The position numbers and the translations under genes are program-made. DNA of 64,000 nucleotides. Source: Runella defluvii. Its GTDB lineage: Bacteria; Bacteroidota; Bacteroidia; Cytophagales; Spirosomataceae. The stretch lies in the NCBI RefSeq assembly GCF_014195535.1, contig NZ_JACIBY010000006.1, positions 372,001-436,000 of the forward strand, read 5' to 3'. Below are positions 56,999 to 64,000 of this stretch, piece after piece (positions within the stretch are counted from its first letter, which is position 1; each line of letters opens with the position of its first letter). The notes beneath the pieces are model-generated. The model saw nothing but the letters and a program-made list of their open reading frames with translations. It was not told where the DNA came from and searched no databases.

Positions 56999-57784
56999 TT
57001 GTTACAAAAATTTCTACCCCCGCCCCTTTTGCGCCCTTTCATAAAAGAATACTGGCTGCTTCGCCTTGGTCAGGGGAGCGGTGTTCCTTTGGTGATGGCT
57101 CCCGTACCCGAGCAGTGCCTCTATTTTTACCCCCGCAGCCAGCCCCAACCCTTTGATGCAACGGGAAAACCCATAACAGCTTTTAACACGATGATTATGG
57201 GACAGGCAACAATTGGAAACACCAAGCTGCTGGTTCCCAACGGGTATTGTATGTTTAAAATACTTTTTCAGCCTGGAGGTATGTATCGGTTGTTAAACGT
57301 ACCGATGACGTATTTTGCAAATAATTATGAAGAAAGTGCGGCGGTGTTGGGCGGAGAGGTAAAGCAGCTTTCGGAACACATTTGTAATGCCGACTCTGAC
57401 ACCGAAGTTATTTCCTTGACAAACGAGTATTTGGTTCGTCAACTGAGCAGAAGTAAAGTCGCAGCATTACCTATCGACGTTGTCCTGACCCAAACCAATT
57501 TACGAACGCAAACTTTAGACCAACTAGCGGTAGCCGCTTGTGTAAGTTCTCGGCAATTTGAGCGTCAGTTTTTGGAACGCATAGGAGTAAGTCCAAAAAT
57601 TTACCAACGTCTGCTTCGATTCAATCAGGTAATGAACTTAAGAAAACAAAACCCTGCTTTAAAATGGGTCGATATAACGTACCATTGTGGCTATTTTGAC
57701 CCCAACCACTTGTTACGAGATTTTAAGCAATTTACGGGCGTCGTTCCTTCGGGGTTTGATTTTGAGAATGCCGTGATATACTAA
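56999..57784 (+). CDS. AraC-family transcription regulator
   Basis: 261 residues from TTG 56999 (no nearby in-frame ATG upstream). The N-terminal ligand-binding part begins LLRPFIKEYW, as in the DUF6597-type AraC subgroup. The C-terminal AraC double HTH occupies about 165-255 (LDQLAVAACVSSRQFERQF and VDITYHCGYFDPNHLLRDFKQFTG). It probably responds to a small molecule and regulates neighbouring genes. The start is uncertain by a few codons. Confidence 0.88.
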   Translation: MLQKFLPPPLLRPFIKEYWLLRLGQGSGVPLVMAPVPEQCLYFYPRSQPQPFDATGKPITAFNTMIMGQATIGNTKLLVPNGYCMFKILFQPGGMYRLLNVPMTYFANNYEESAAVLGGEVKQLSEHICNADSDTEVISLTNEYLVRQLSRSKVAALPIDVVLTQTNLRTQTLDQLAVAACVSSRQFERQFLERIGVSPKIYQRLLRFNQVMNLRKQNPALKWVDITYHCGYFDPNHLLRDFKQFTGVVPSGFDFENAVIY

Positions 57785-57788
57785 AACC

Positions 57789-58439
57789 TTACATCAACTT
57801 TTTCAAGGTTTCGACGTTTAGGGCTTCATCAAATACGGCCCGAATTGGAATGTAAAACCCTTCCATGACAAAACTTTTAATCTGCCCTTCTGCCGATTTA
57901 AGAATCAGTTCGTATTCGCCTTCTGCGTAGTGATACTGTTCAATGGTTTGATGGTCGGGATCAATAATCCAGTATTCCTCTATTTGATGTGCTTGATAAT
58001 CTTTGAATTTCACCCCGCGGTCACGCTCTTTTGTGCCCTCTGACAAAATTTCAACCACCCAATCAGGAGCGGGAAAAAGTGTTTGCTTTTCGGTAAAAAT
58101 AGCGGCTTTCTCTTTTTTGAAGAAACAGATGTCTGGCTCATAATCATTACGAGTGAGCGTAATCATGATTTTTTCGATACCTACAAAACCGAGCTGATTT
58201 GTATCGGCGTAGATACTCATCAAACGAGCCAGCAACAACGAAGCAGTATTGTGGCGTTTCATCACAGGCGAATGAACGATGATTTCACCATTGATAAATT
58301 CCGCTTTTTCTTGTTCGGTGATGTCATTATAAAAAGCAATTCTTCGCTGCTTTTCATTTTCAAGTGCCACTTCAATGGCTTGAATCAAAAAATAAGCATC
58401 TGGTTCATTCAGAATTTCAGAAATAAGGCGATTGCTCAT
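57789..58439 (-). CDS. Uma2-family (DUF820) protein, PD-(D/E)xK fold
   Basis: 216 residues from ATG 58439 (MSNRLISEIL); an upstream ATG at 58469 was not favoured. Family landmarks are YEPDICFF with the metal-binding Asp, WVVEILSEGTKERDRGVKFKDYQ with the Glu/Lys pair, and EYWIIDPDHQTIEQYHY. Uma2 proteins share the restriction-endonuclease-like fold; they are common in Cyanobacteria and Bacteroidota and their role is unsettled. It converges on the AraC gene with four bases between stop codons and has no partner here. Confidence 0.9.
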   Translation of the reverse strand: MSNRLISEILNEPDAYFLIQAIEVALENEKQRRIAFYNDITEQEKAEFINGEIIVHSPVMKRHNTASLLLARLMSIYADTNQLGFVGIEKIMITLTRNDYEPDICFFKKEKAAIFTEKQTLFPAPDWVVEILSEGTKERDRGVKFKDYQAHQIEEYWIIDPDHQTIEQYHYAEGEYELILKSAEGQIKSFVMEGFYIPIRAVFDEALNVETLKKLM

Positions 58440-58566
58440 GATACGTTCAGTTGGTAAACAAATATACAAAAAATTGATATAAGCTAGGTCAATCGCACCC
58501 GCTTTTGAGAATGTGCTATCAGGTAAAATGTCGTTTTTTTACTATGCTTTCCTTTCTCCTTATCTC

Positions 58567-58574
58567 TACGTTTG
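58567..58574 (+). promoter_or_regulatory. -7 box deciding the start of the membrane-protein gene
   Basis: TACGTTTG fits TAnnTTTG and lies 26 bases before ATG 58600, inside the longer frame that would start at 58513. It therefore supports the downstream start. Confidence 0.55.
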
Positions 58575-58599
58575 TAAAAACATAACTCTTTATGAACGA

Positions 58600-59466
58600 A
58601 TGAAAAGGAAAGCCATATATATTCTGACAACCTTCGTTTTAGTCATACTGCCTTTTTTGGTTATGAGCCTAATTGGGCGCTATTCTCCCTACGTAGAAGG
58701 CAATAGTTTTCTGAGGTATGTCACCATCTGTAGTGTTATTTCGATGTCCATTGTGTTGGCGGTTTGGTTATTCTTTAAAAACTCTCTACAATCATTTGAA
58801 GGCGTGCCCATTAGTGGTGCATTTTTGTTTTTACTAGTTTGCCCATTGATAGGTATATTTGGATTAGCCTCCGCTCCTGACCTCAGCCTCAAAATGCTTG
58901 AACATCCCGAACGAGAGCATTTGCGCTATATTTTCTTATTCATCGCAGCAATACTTTTTGGAGTATTTGGCTTCTTGCTATTGATGAGCAACTCGTTCAA
59001 AAATAAGCGTTTAATGAGGTGGTTGATGACAGCCTTTTTTATTCTTGCTTTTGCCGAATTTAGCTGGGAATTTAGGCATCATTACCTATATCCCGAAGCA
59101 ATGAAAGAATGGATAAGTCAAGGCAAAAAAGTAGAAGATTTTGCCAGATACTATGACAACACAACTGTTGTTAACATTGGCATATTGGGGCGGCTGATTC
59201 AGTTTTCGTTGATAATATGGCTTTCAGTCTATTTTTATAAGTTGCGGCACACCAATAGTTGGTCACCAATCGTGTCCGTCATTTTTAGCCTACTTGGGAT
59301 AATCACTGCAATAATGATTTATTTTATTCAATTTAACTTTCCCAAAGGTTTTGAGATATTAATGCTATTCTTTATTCCAGGCATACCGTTTTTTCTTTTG
59401 TATTGGTTGGGAGTAGCTTTATTGACAAAATCCAAGAAAAGTGGCATAAGCAGAATCCAAAACTAA
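58600..59466 (+). CDS. Eight-transmembrane protein of unknown function
   Basis: 288 residues from ATG 58600 (MKRKAIYILTT). Eight hydrophobic segments are visible, with positively charged residues between them. A soluble loop with FAEFSWEFRHHYLYPEAM lies between helices 5 and 6. No transporter or enzyme signature was recognised. A 57-codon gene follows after 15 bases and is probably co-transcribed. Confidence 0.78.
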   Translation: MKRKAIYILTTFVLVILPFLVMSLIGRYSPYVEGNSFLRYVTICSVISMSIVLAVWLFFKNSLQSFEGVPISGAFLFLLVCPLIGIFGLASAPDLSLKMLEHPEREHLRYIFLFIAAILFGVFGFLLLMSNSFKNKRLMRWLMTAFFILAFAEFSWEFRHHYLYPEAMKEWISQGKKVEDFARYYDNTTVVNIGILGRLIQFSLIIWLSVYFYKLRHTNSWSPIVSVIFSLLGIITAIMIYFIQFNFPKGFEILMLFFIPGIPFFLLYWLGVALLTKSKKSGISRIQN

Positions 59467-59481
59467 ACTCAAAATCACCGA

Positions 59482-59655
59482 ATGAACGCACTCATTGACA
59501 AGCACCTTACCGCCGAGCAAGTGGCAAAAATCAATGAAATGCACCCGCAAGTCATCAAGAATTTTCAGGGAAGGGAGTGGTTTTCTATTTTGGGTTTTTT
59601 GCTGGTGGCAGCTTGTCCTTTTTTAACAAAGCGAAAACAAGAGATTTACCCTTGA
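59482..59655 (+). CDS. Small 57-aa protein with one hydrophobic segment
   Basis: ATG 59482 to TGA 59655. The product has an amphipathic N-terminal half (HLTAEQVAKINEMHPQVIK) followed by a hydrophobic stretch (WFSILGFLLVAACPFL) and a basic end. The hydrophobic part could be a membrane anchor. It begins 15 bases after the eight-helix membrane gene, which supports it being real; there is no recognised family. Confidence 0.5.
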   Translation: MNALIDKHLTAEQVAKINEMHPQVIKNFQGREWFSILGFLLVAACPFLTKRKQEIYP

Positions 59656-59682
59656 AATTCATTATCTGATATTTCGACGTCC

Positions 59683-62043
59683 TTACTTTAACGATAGCCT
59701 TACCTTCACCCACTGCTGATTTCGCAATGCTTCTACTTCCATGTGCCCTTGCCAGTTGACTTCTTGATAGATTTCCAGCAAATCGCGAATGGTTTTGACT
59801 GGCTTGTTATTAGCCATGCGGATGACGTCTTTGGGTTGTAAACCTGCTTTCGACAACAGGCTATTGGCACCAGTACTCGTTATGATGACGCCCGTTTCAT
59901 CGGGCAAGCCATAAGCAGAGCGTTCGCCTAAGCCTTCAACGTTTTTGAGCAAACTGCCTAACCAATTAATCGCCACGGCTTTTCCTTCCACCGATTCGTT
60001 GGTTAGCAGTGCTGGAAACTCAGGCTGTAAAGCGCGTTTTTTCAGGGAAATTTTCTGCACACCAAACGACTGCATCGGGAAGTTTTTGAAACCGACCGTC
60101 AGCGCCTCCGATGCGTTCTTAACGGTATAATTTCCCTCCGAGGCATTCACAAAAACAGGGTTTCCTGCCCTACTTCGGGAGTCAGTGCCGTTCTTTTGGG
60201 CCAACGCCAAGGCGGCTGAATCAGGGAATAAATTTTGGTCAATCTCCTTTCCCCAATCGTTAATTTGAATAGGAAAATATTTTTTCATCACAATGTTATG
60301 CCGAAACACATCGTGGCTATTTTTAAACCAAACGTGCGGGTGAAATGAGTTGTTGACCATGATGTTGTTTTCAACCGTTCGGTAAAATCCTTCCCGAAGT
60401 TTGAGACCACCATTGAGGCATACATTGTTGTAAATGTGATAGTTAGACGAGCCATCGTCGAGGTCAATGTCCCAGCCGTGATCGCAGCGAAAACGGTTGT
60501 TACGAATAATCGTCGTTTGCTGCGCATCAAGCAGTATCAGTTCTGGATGTACCGCTGTGAGACTATCCATGTAACGTCGATTAGCGTACCAAAAGCGGTC
60601 ACGCCCCCAAGAATTAAAAGCACCGTGGTCGCCTGTTTCTAGTACGGTGTTAAACACGTCATTGTACTCCAGCACATGCCCGCCCCAGGCCCCATCTCCG
60701 ATGTTTATTCCTGCCCTTGGCGTGTTGTAGATGCTATTGTGACGCACAGTAATCTGCGCCGACATTTCGATTTGAACACCCGTGGCCTGTTTCTCAATTT
60801 GGCCTACATCGTGGATTAAATTATCCTCTACCAAACAAGCTTGCGGATAATTGTTGGTTTGAGGGCCAGGGGTTTTATCCAGTTGCTCGTAGGGAATCGA
60901 CCACTCATACCGAAACGAAGGCGAACGTACGGCCTTGGGGTCGCCCACAAACGCTACGGCACTCGCCCCGATATGATGAATATAACACCCTTTAACGGTA
61001 TTATTTCTATTGTATTTGCTCATTACGATGGCATTCCCTCCTAAATCAGCAAATTCACAGTCGGTCAAAGTACAGTTTTCTGCTCCCTCCAACAGCACGG
61101 CCCCGCCGCGAAAAAACGTCCAATCGCTGCGGACCAACGGCTCTTTGGTTTCCATAAAGCTACGTTCGGTATGGGTAAAATGCAGGTTTTTGAAATGAAC
61201 ATTACGCAACGGTTTTTCGGGAGTGCCGCGCAGTTCAAACAAGGAATGTAGCCCCGAAACCTCGAATTTCGCCTTGAAAAGATTGACGTTCGATGGCGGG
61301 ATAAAATACAGCGTACGGGTCTTTTTATCAAAATACCATTCGTGCGGTGCATCCAATTCTTCCCAAATATTTTCGACAAAACGGTGCTGTTTGTGCATCG
61401 ACGACGGGCGGTTGTTTTGCCAGCCGCCCTCCAACGCCAACTCACCATTTTGGCTTTTGCCCGTAATTAGGTAGTGAAATCCGCCCCATTCGCCCGAGTG
61501 AAGGGCGTGGACATACCCTCCTTCGGGTTGACTCCACGTCCGTACGCGTTCGGGACTTGTTGCCTCCGCTGATGTTCCATGAAATACCCGAGCGGTAGAG
61601 TCATAATTGGGAAAACGTGCCAAATGCTGTAATTGCCCATTGACAAAAAATTGTTCGAAGGCAGTACTACCGCTTACTTGAGCCTGATACATACCATTTT
61701 TAAACGGTTTCCAAGCTAACTGTACAGCTTCTCCCCCGCTAATGGTCACTTTTTCGTTGGTATATCCTTCGATTTCCAGCGCAGACGCCTTTACTTCCGC
61801 AGCATCCAACGTGATGGTAGTAGGCAAATAATAAGCTCCTTCTCGCAAATAGATTTTCACCTTTTTCCCTTTGGCTTGCTTGGCTAGGGCGATGGCTTTG
61901 GATACGCTTTTGAAGGGCCGTTGCAGCGTACCTGCATAGGTATCTTGTCCGTTAGGCGCCACATAGTACGTCACTTGAGCACTTGCTACCGAAACGAAGA
62001 TGCAGTTCATCACCCACAAAGCAAAAAAACGTATCATCATCAA
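59683..62043 (-). CDS. Secreted right-handed beta-helix protein with C-terminal PDZ domain
   Basis: 786 residues. The signal peptide ends near residue 22 (ASA/QV). The mature start VTYYVAPNGQDTYAGTLQRPF, then LREGAYYL, is the DUF1565-type opening of parallel beta-helix proteins. Repeated strands with asparagine ladders run across about 280-620 (NNTVKGCYIHHIGASA, ITVRHNSIYNT, YHIYNNVCLNGG). The last 80 residues form a PDZ domain (AGLQPKDVIRMANNKPVKTIRDLL). Beta-helix proteins of this type are usually polysaccharide lyases, hydrolases or epimerases; catalytic residues cannot be assigned here. A PDZ domain at the end is unusual and suggests protein-peptide contacts in the periplasm or at the surface. 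Confidence 0.88.
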   Translation of the reverse strand: MMMIRFFALWVMNCIFVSVASAQVTYYVAPNGQDTYAGTLQRPFKSVSKAIALAKQAKGKKVKIYLREGAYYLPTTITLDAAEVKASALEIEGYTNEKVTISGGEAVQLAWKPFKNGMYQAQVSGSTAFEQFFVNGQLQHLARFPNYDSTARVFHGTSAEATSPERVRTWSQPEGGYVHALHSGEWGGFHYLITGKSQNGELALEGGWQNNRPSSMHKQHRFVENIWEELDAPHEWYFDKKTRTLYFIPPSNVNLFKAKFEVSGLHSLFELRGTPEKPLRNVHFKNLHFTHTERSFMETKEPLVRSDWTFFRGGAVLLEGAENCTLTDCEFADLGGNAIVMSKYNRNNTVKGCYIHHIGASAVAFVGDPKAVRSPSFRYEWSIPYEQLDKTPGPQTNNYPQACLVEDNLIHDVGQIEKQATGVQIEMSAQITVRHNSIYNTPRAGINIGDGAWGGHVLEYNDVFNTVLETGDHGAFNSWGRDRFWYANRRYMDSLTAVHPELILLDAQQTTIIRNNRFRCDHGWDIDLDDGSSNYHIYNNVCLNGGLKLREGFYRTVENNIMVNNSFHPHVWFKNSHDVFRHNIVMKKYFPIQINDWGKEIDQNLFPDSAALALAQKNGTDSRSRAGNPVFVNASEGNYTVKNASEALTVGFKNFPMQSFGVQKISLKKRALQPEFPALLTNESVEGKAVAINWLGSLLKNVEGLGERSAYGLPDETGVIITSTGANSLLSKAGLQPKDVIRMANNKPVKTIRDLLEIYQEVNWQGHMEVEALRNQQWVKVRLSLK

Positions 62044-62515
62044 AAAGAGAGGTTGAGAAATGGAGGAATAAGTTGCCGATTTACGTGTATCAAAGTGAGC
62101 ATTTTACCATCAAAAAAGCGACTTCACGCCTATTTTTACTTTTGTTGACACACCTAGGCGTAATCATACACCACTTCGTCGGGGCAACTTATTTAGCGGT
62201 ATCCTGTTTTAGAACTTCATTGTTTACTTTTGAATTAGGTCATTATCAATTGGGTGTACGAGACTTTGCAAGTATTTAGGCCAAGGTAAACACATAGGCC
62301 ACATAGAATTTTCGCATAGCACACAAATTTAAAAACGGCATTTATTCGTACACCCTGTCAATTCTATTTCAAAGAAAAGGATGGTTTTTGAACACATTAC
62401 TCCCTCCGTTGCATTACCGACCAATACCTCGACACGGAAAGTGTGATTGGACAGGAGATAAAAACCGTCAATGAGCAAATGGCCAATGCCTCCTCTTACC
62501 ATAAAAACATTCATC
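62044..62515. other. Intergenic stretch without a convincing gene
   Basis: About 470 bases. The last part (62411-62515) reads on the plus strand as a coding-like segment (ITDQYLDTESVIGQEIKTV) lacking a proper start and closed upstream by a TGA near 62396, so it could be the remnant of a lost gene. The minus-strand frame at 62329-62517 has no supporting features. No promoter, terminator or RNA was recognised. Confidence 0.4.
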
Positions 62516-63199
62516 ATGGAAAAAACCTACCGCTTTCTACCCTACTTTTTTGTTGCCTTTTTTATTTTGGTCATCTATTGCTTCTACCAAAGTTACTTTG
62601 GTGAATTTCCAGATTTTCAAGGTGTTATCAGTCCCATTGGCAATGTTCCTATTGCCATTACTACCGTTACTCACTTTCACGCTCTCATCATCATCATCTG
62701 GTTGCTGATGCTCATTGTTCAACCGATTTTGATTGTGCAGAAAAAACTCGAATGGCATCGGTTCGTAGGCAAAGCGTCGTACGTAGTGGTGGTCTTGATG
62801 GTCGTCTCTCTTTTACTGATTATCAACCAAGAGCAAAGTCGAGAAAAAAGCCTGCCTGTTTTCACTGCCAATCTATTCGATGTACCTGTTTTCGTGGTTT
62901 TTTATGGCTTGGCTATATACTTTCGCCGAAAGCCCGCTTATCACGCCCGATTTATGGTGATGAGCATCATACCTTTTATCAATCCTGCGGTAGCTCGCCT
63001 GCTTGCCAATGGTTTGGCTGTGCAGTTGGGCTTGTGGTTATTATTTTTTGGGGTAGAATTTTTTACTCGCAAAACCTACAAACCATACCTGATTGGCCTC
63101 GGATATTATGTGTTCAATTTGGCAATTGTCGCTTATTTATTTTTGGGTAATCAGGAATTGTTGAATCAAATTTGGCAACTGTTTTTTGGGAAGCCGTAA
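62516..63199 (+). CDS. Seven-transmembrane protein, DUF2306-like
   Basis: 227 residues from ATG 62516 (MEKTYRFLPYFF); the ATG at 62471 would add a polar, unrelated extension. Seven hydrophobic helices are visible. Conserved-looking histidines lie in VTHFHALIIIIW (helix 2 start) and LEWHRFVGKASY (before helix 3), a spacing that recalls DUF2306/haem-type membrane proteins (inference). Function unknown. Confidence 0.75.
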   Translation: MEKTYRFLPYFFVAFFILVIYCFYQSYFGEFPDFQGVISPIGNVPIAITTVTHFHALIIIIWLLMLIVQPILIVQKKLEWHRFVGKASYVVVVLMVVSLLLIINQEQSREKSLPVFTANLFDVPVFVVFYGLAIYFRRKPAYHARFMVMSIIPFINPAVARLLANGLAVQLGLWLLFFGVEFFTRKTYKPYLIGLGYYVFNLAIVAYLFLGNQELLNQIWQLFFGKP

Positions 63200-63280
63200 T
63201 TCAACGATTTTTTACCACTAAAAACCAGTTTTAAGCCCCCATTTTTGTACAGTTATGTTTCACCCAACAACCTGTTAAAA

Positions 63281-63718
63281 ATGAAAAATTTATTGTTTGC
63301 CCTTTTGGTTGGTTCGGGCAGTTTGTATGCTCAAACCAACGATGACGCCATCAAAGCCACCCTCCTCGCCGAAGCAAAAGCACTCAAAGCGCATCAACCC
63401 AGCGAAGTACGGAAACAGTGGTCGTTTGACCCCAAAGACACAAAACATACCATTGTAAGCGTAAATTTACCCGACGGCAGCTACACGTCTCGCACGGGAG
63501 CCGATTTTACCCGCGACGACGCCTTTCCGCCTGCCATGCCACTCAGTGTGAGCAATGCCGATTTTAAAATCAAATCAGCGGGAAATTTTGCCAGTGCCAA
63601 TTATCAAACCACCTACACCGCCCCCGATGGAAAATCAGTAAAAGCCCACCGAGTGGTATTGCTCGAAAAGGTAGGAAACGCGTGGAAAATAACCAGTATT
63701 TCAGAACATTATTATTGA
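63281..63718 (+). CDS. Small secreted protein
   Basis: 145 residues from ATG 63281, signal peptide MKNLLFALLVGSGSLYAQ; the frame can start at 63245 but this would place 12 polar residues before the signal. The mature part (TNDDAIKATLLAEAKALKAHQ, then YTAPDGKSVKAHRVVLLEKVGNAWKITS) has the helix-then-sheet pattern of NTF2-like (DUF4440/SnoaL-type) proteins and ends in SEHYY. No catalytic residues can be assigned. Confidence 0.78.
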   Translation: MKNLLFALLVGSGSLYAQTNDDAIKATLLAEAKALKAHQPSEVRKQWSFDPKDTKHTIVSVNLPDGSYTSRTGADFTRDDAFPPAMPLSVSNADFKIKSAGNFASANYQTTYTAPDGKSVKAHRVVLLEKVGNAWKITSISEHYY

Positions 63719-63744
63719 CCCAAATAAACTGACAATCAAATGCC

Positions 63745-64000
63745 ATGATTTGCCAACGTTGTCAACCTGCTCCTATTCTCGGCCCATACATTAAAGAGTA
63801 TTTGGTGCTACACATGCGATTTGGGAAAGAGCTCCCACCTCCTATAAAGGCATACCCCGTCAATCCAGAAGAAGGAATGACCTTTGTGATACGAGGCACC
63901 AAAACCGCCGAGACGGTTGAAACAGGAGCGTTTAATGTACGTCCGCGAACTTGTATTTTTGGGTTACCCATTGCCCGCCAAAATCTGCATTTGCCTTCCG
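63745..64000 (+). CDS. Start of an AraC-like regulator, cut by window edge
   Basis: Open from ATG 63745 to the edge (85 codons). PAPILGPYIKEYLVLHM parallels PPLLRPFIKEYWLLRL of the AraC-family gene at 56999, indicating the same N-terminal ligand-binding domain. The DNA-binding half lies outside the window, so the AraC assignment is by analogy. Confidence 0.65.
   Translation, partial: MICQRCQPAPILGPYIKEYLVLHMRFGKELPPPIKAYPVNPEEGMTFVIRGTKTAETVETGAFNVRPRTCIFGLPIARQNLHLPS

Overview
The window looks like a chromosomal segment of a Bacteroidota bacterium, most likely Cytophagales (Spirosomaceae or Runella-like; the genus is inference). The reasons are promoter -7 boxes of the form TAnnTTTG, start codons without clear Shine-Dalgarno sequences, a type IX secretion C-terminal sorting domain, fibronectin type III and SdrD_B adhesin-like giants, LytTR and NarL regulators, TPR-type histidine kinases and the particular housekeeping set (ndk, a DHH phosphoesterase, lipoprotein FKBPs, rdgB, folB). 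No tRNA, rRNA, CRISPR array, insertion sequence or prophage was recognised.

1-22.9 kb, all minus strand: four tandem paralogous giant secreted proteins made of SdrD_B (Cna_B-like) repeats, Ig-like modules, a DUF11-like module and a conserved cysteine-rich, lysine-ended C-terminus. The first is cut by the window edge (1-5888). The next two are intact (6184-13035 and 13264-16041). The fourth (16370-22866) carries a one-base frameshift near its 5' end. Each has its own terminator.

22.9-27 kb: a non-coding stretch with 21-bp-period direct repeats, then an LpxL-like acyltransferase preceded by a 59-codon peptide gene (minus), a membrane-anchored LytTR regulator (plus) and a NarL-type regulator whose receiver has lost its phosphoacceptor (minus). 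A second copy of the 21-bp repeats lies beyond. The peptide/acyltransferase pair, whose enzyme has an unusual C-terminal extension, is the best candidate here for an undescribed small system.

27-31.6 kb: housekeeping genes ndk, an NrnA-like DHH phosphoesterase, two FKBP-type prolyl isomerase lipoproteins, rdgB and a small lipoprotein.

31.6-43.4 kb, minus strand: a compact surface operon transcribed from a clear promoter at 43343-43373. It encodes an outer-membrane barrel-like protein, a ~1535-residue secreted protein, an FN3 protein and an 11-FN3 protein with a T9SS sorting domain and six near-identical 288-bp repeats.

43.5-48.1 kb, minus strand: a two-component operon with two TPR histidine kinases whose catalytic halves are nearly identical in DNA, followed by one NarL response regulator.

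48.2-64 kb: mixed genes. These are an M61 peptidase, a DivIVA-domain protein, folB, a Tat-exported Gfo/Idh/MocA oxidoreductase, a VanX-like dipeptidase with a heptanucleotide array in its 5' end, an Omp85-like protein coupled to it, a lipoprotein, an FAD oxidoreductase, an AraC regulator, a Uma2 nuclease-fold protein, membrane proteins, a beta-helix protein with a C-terminal PDZ domain, a small secreted protein and the start of a second AraC-like gene.
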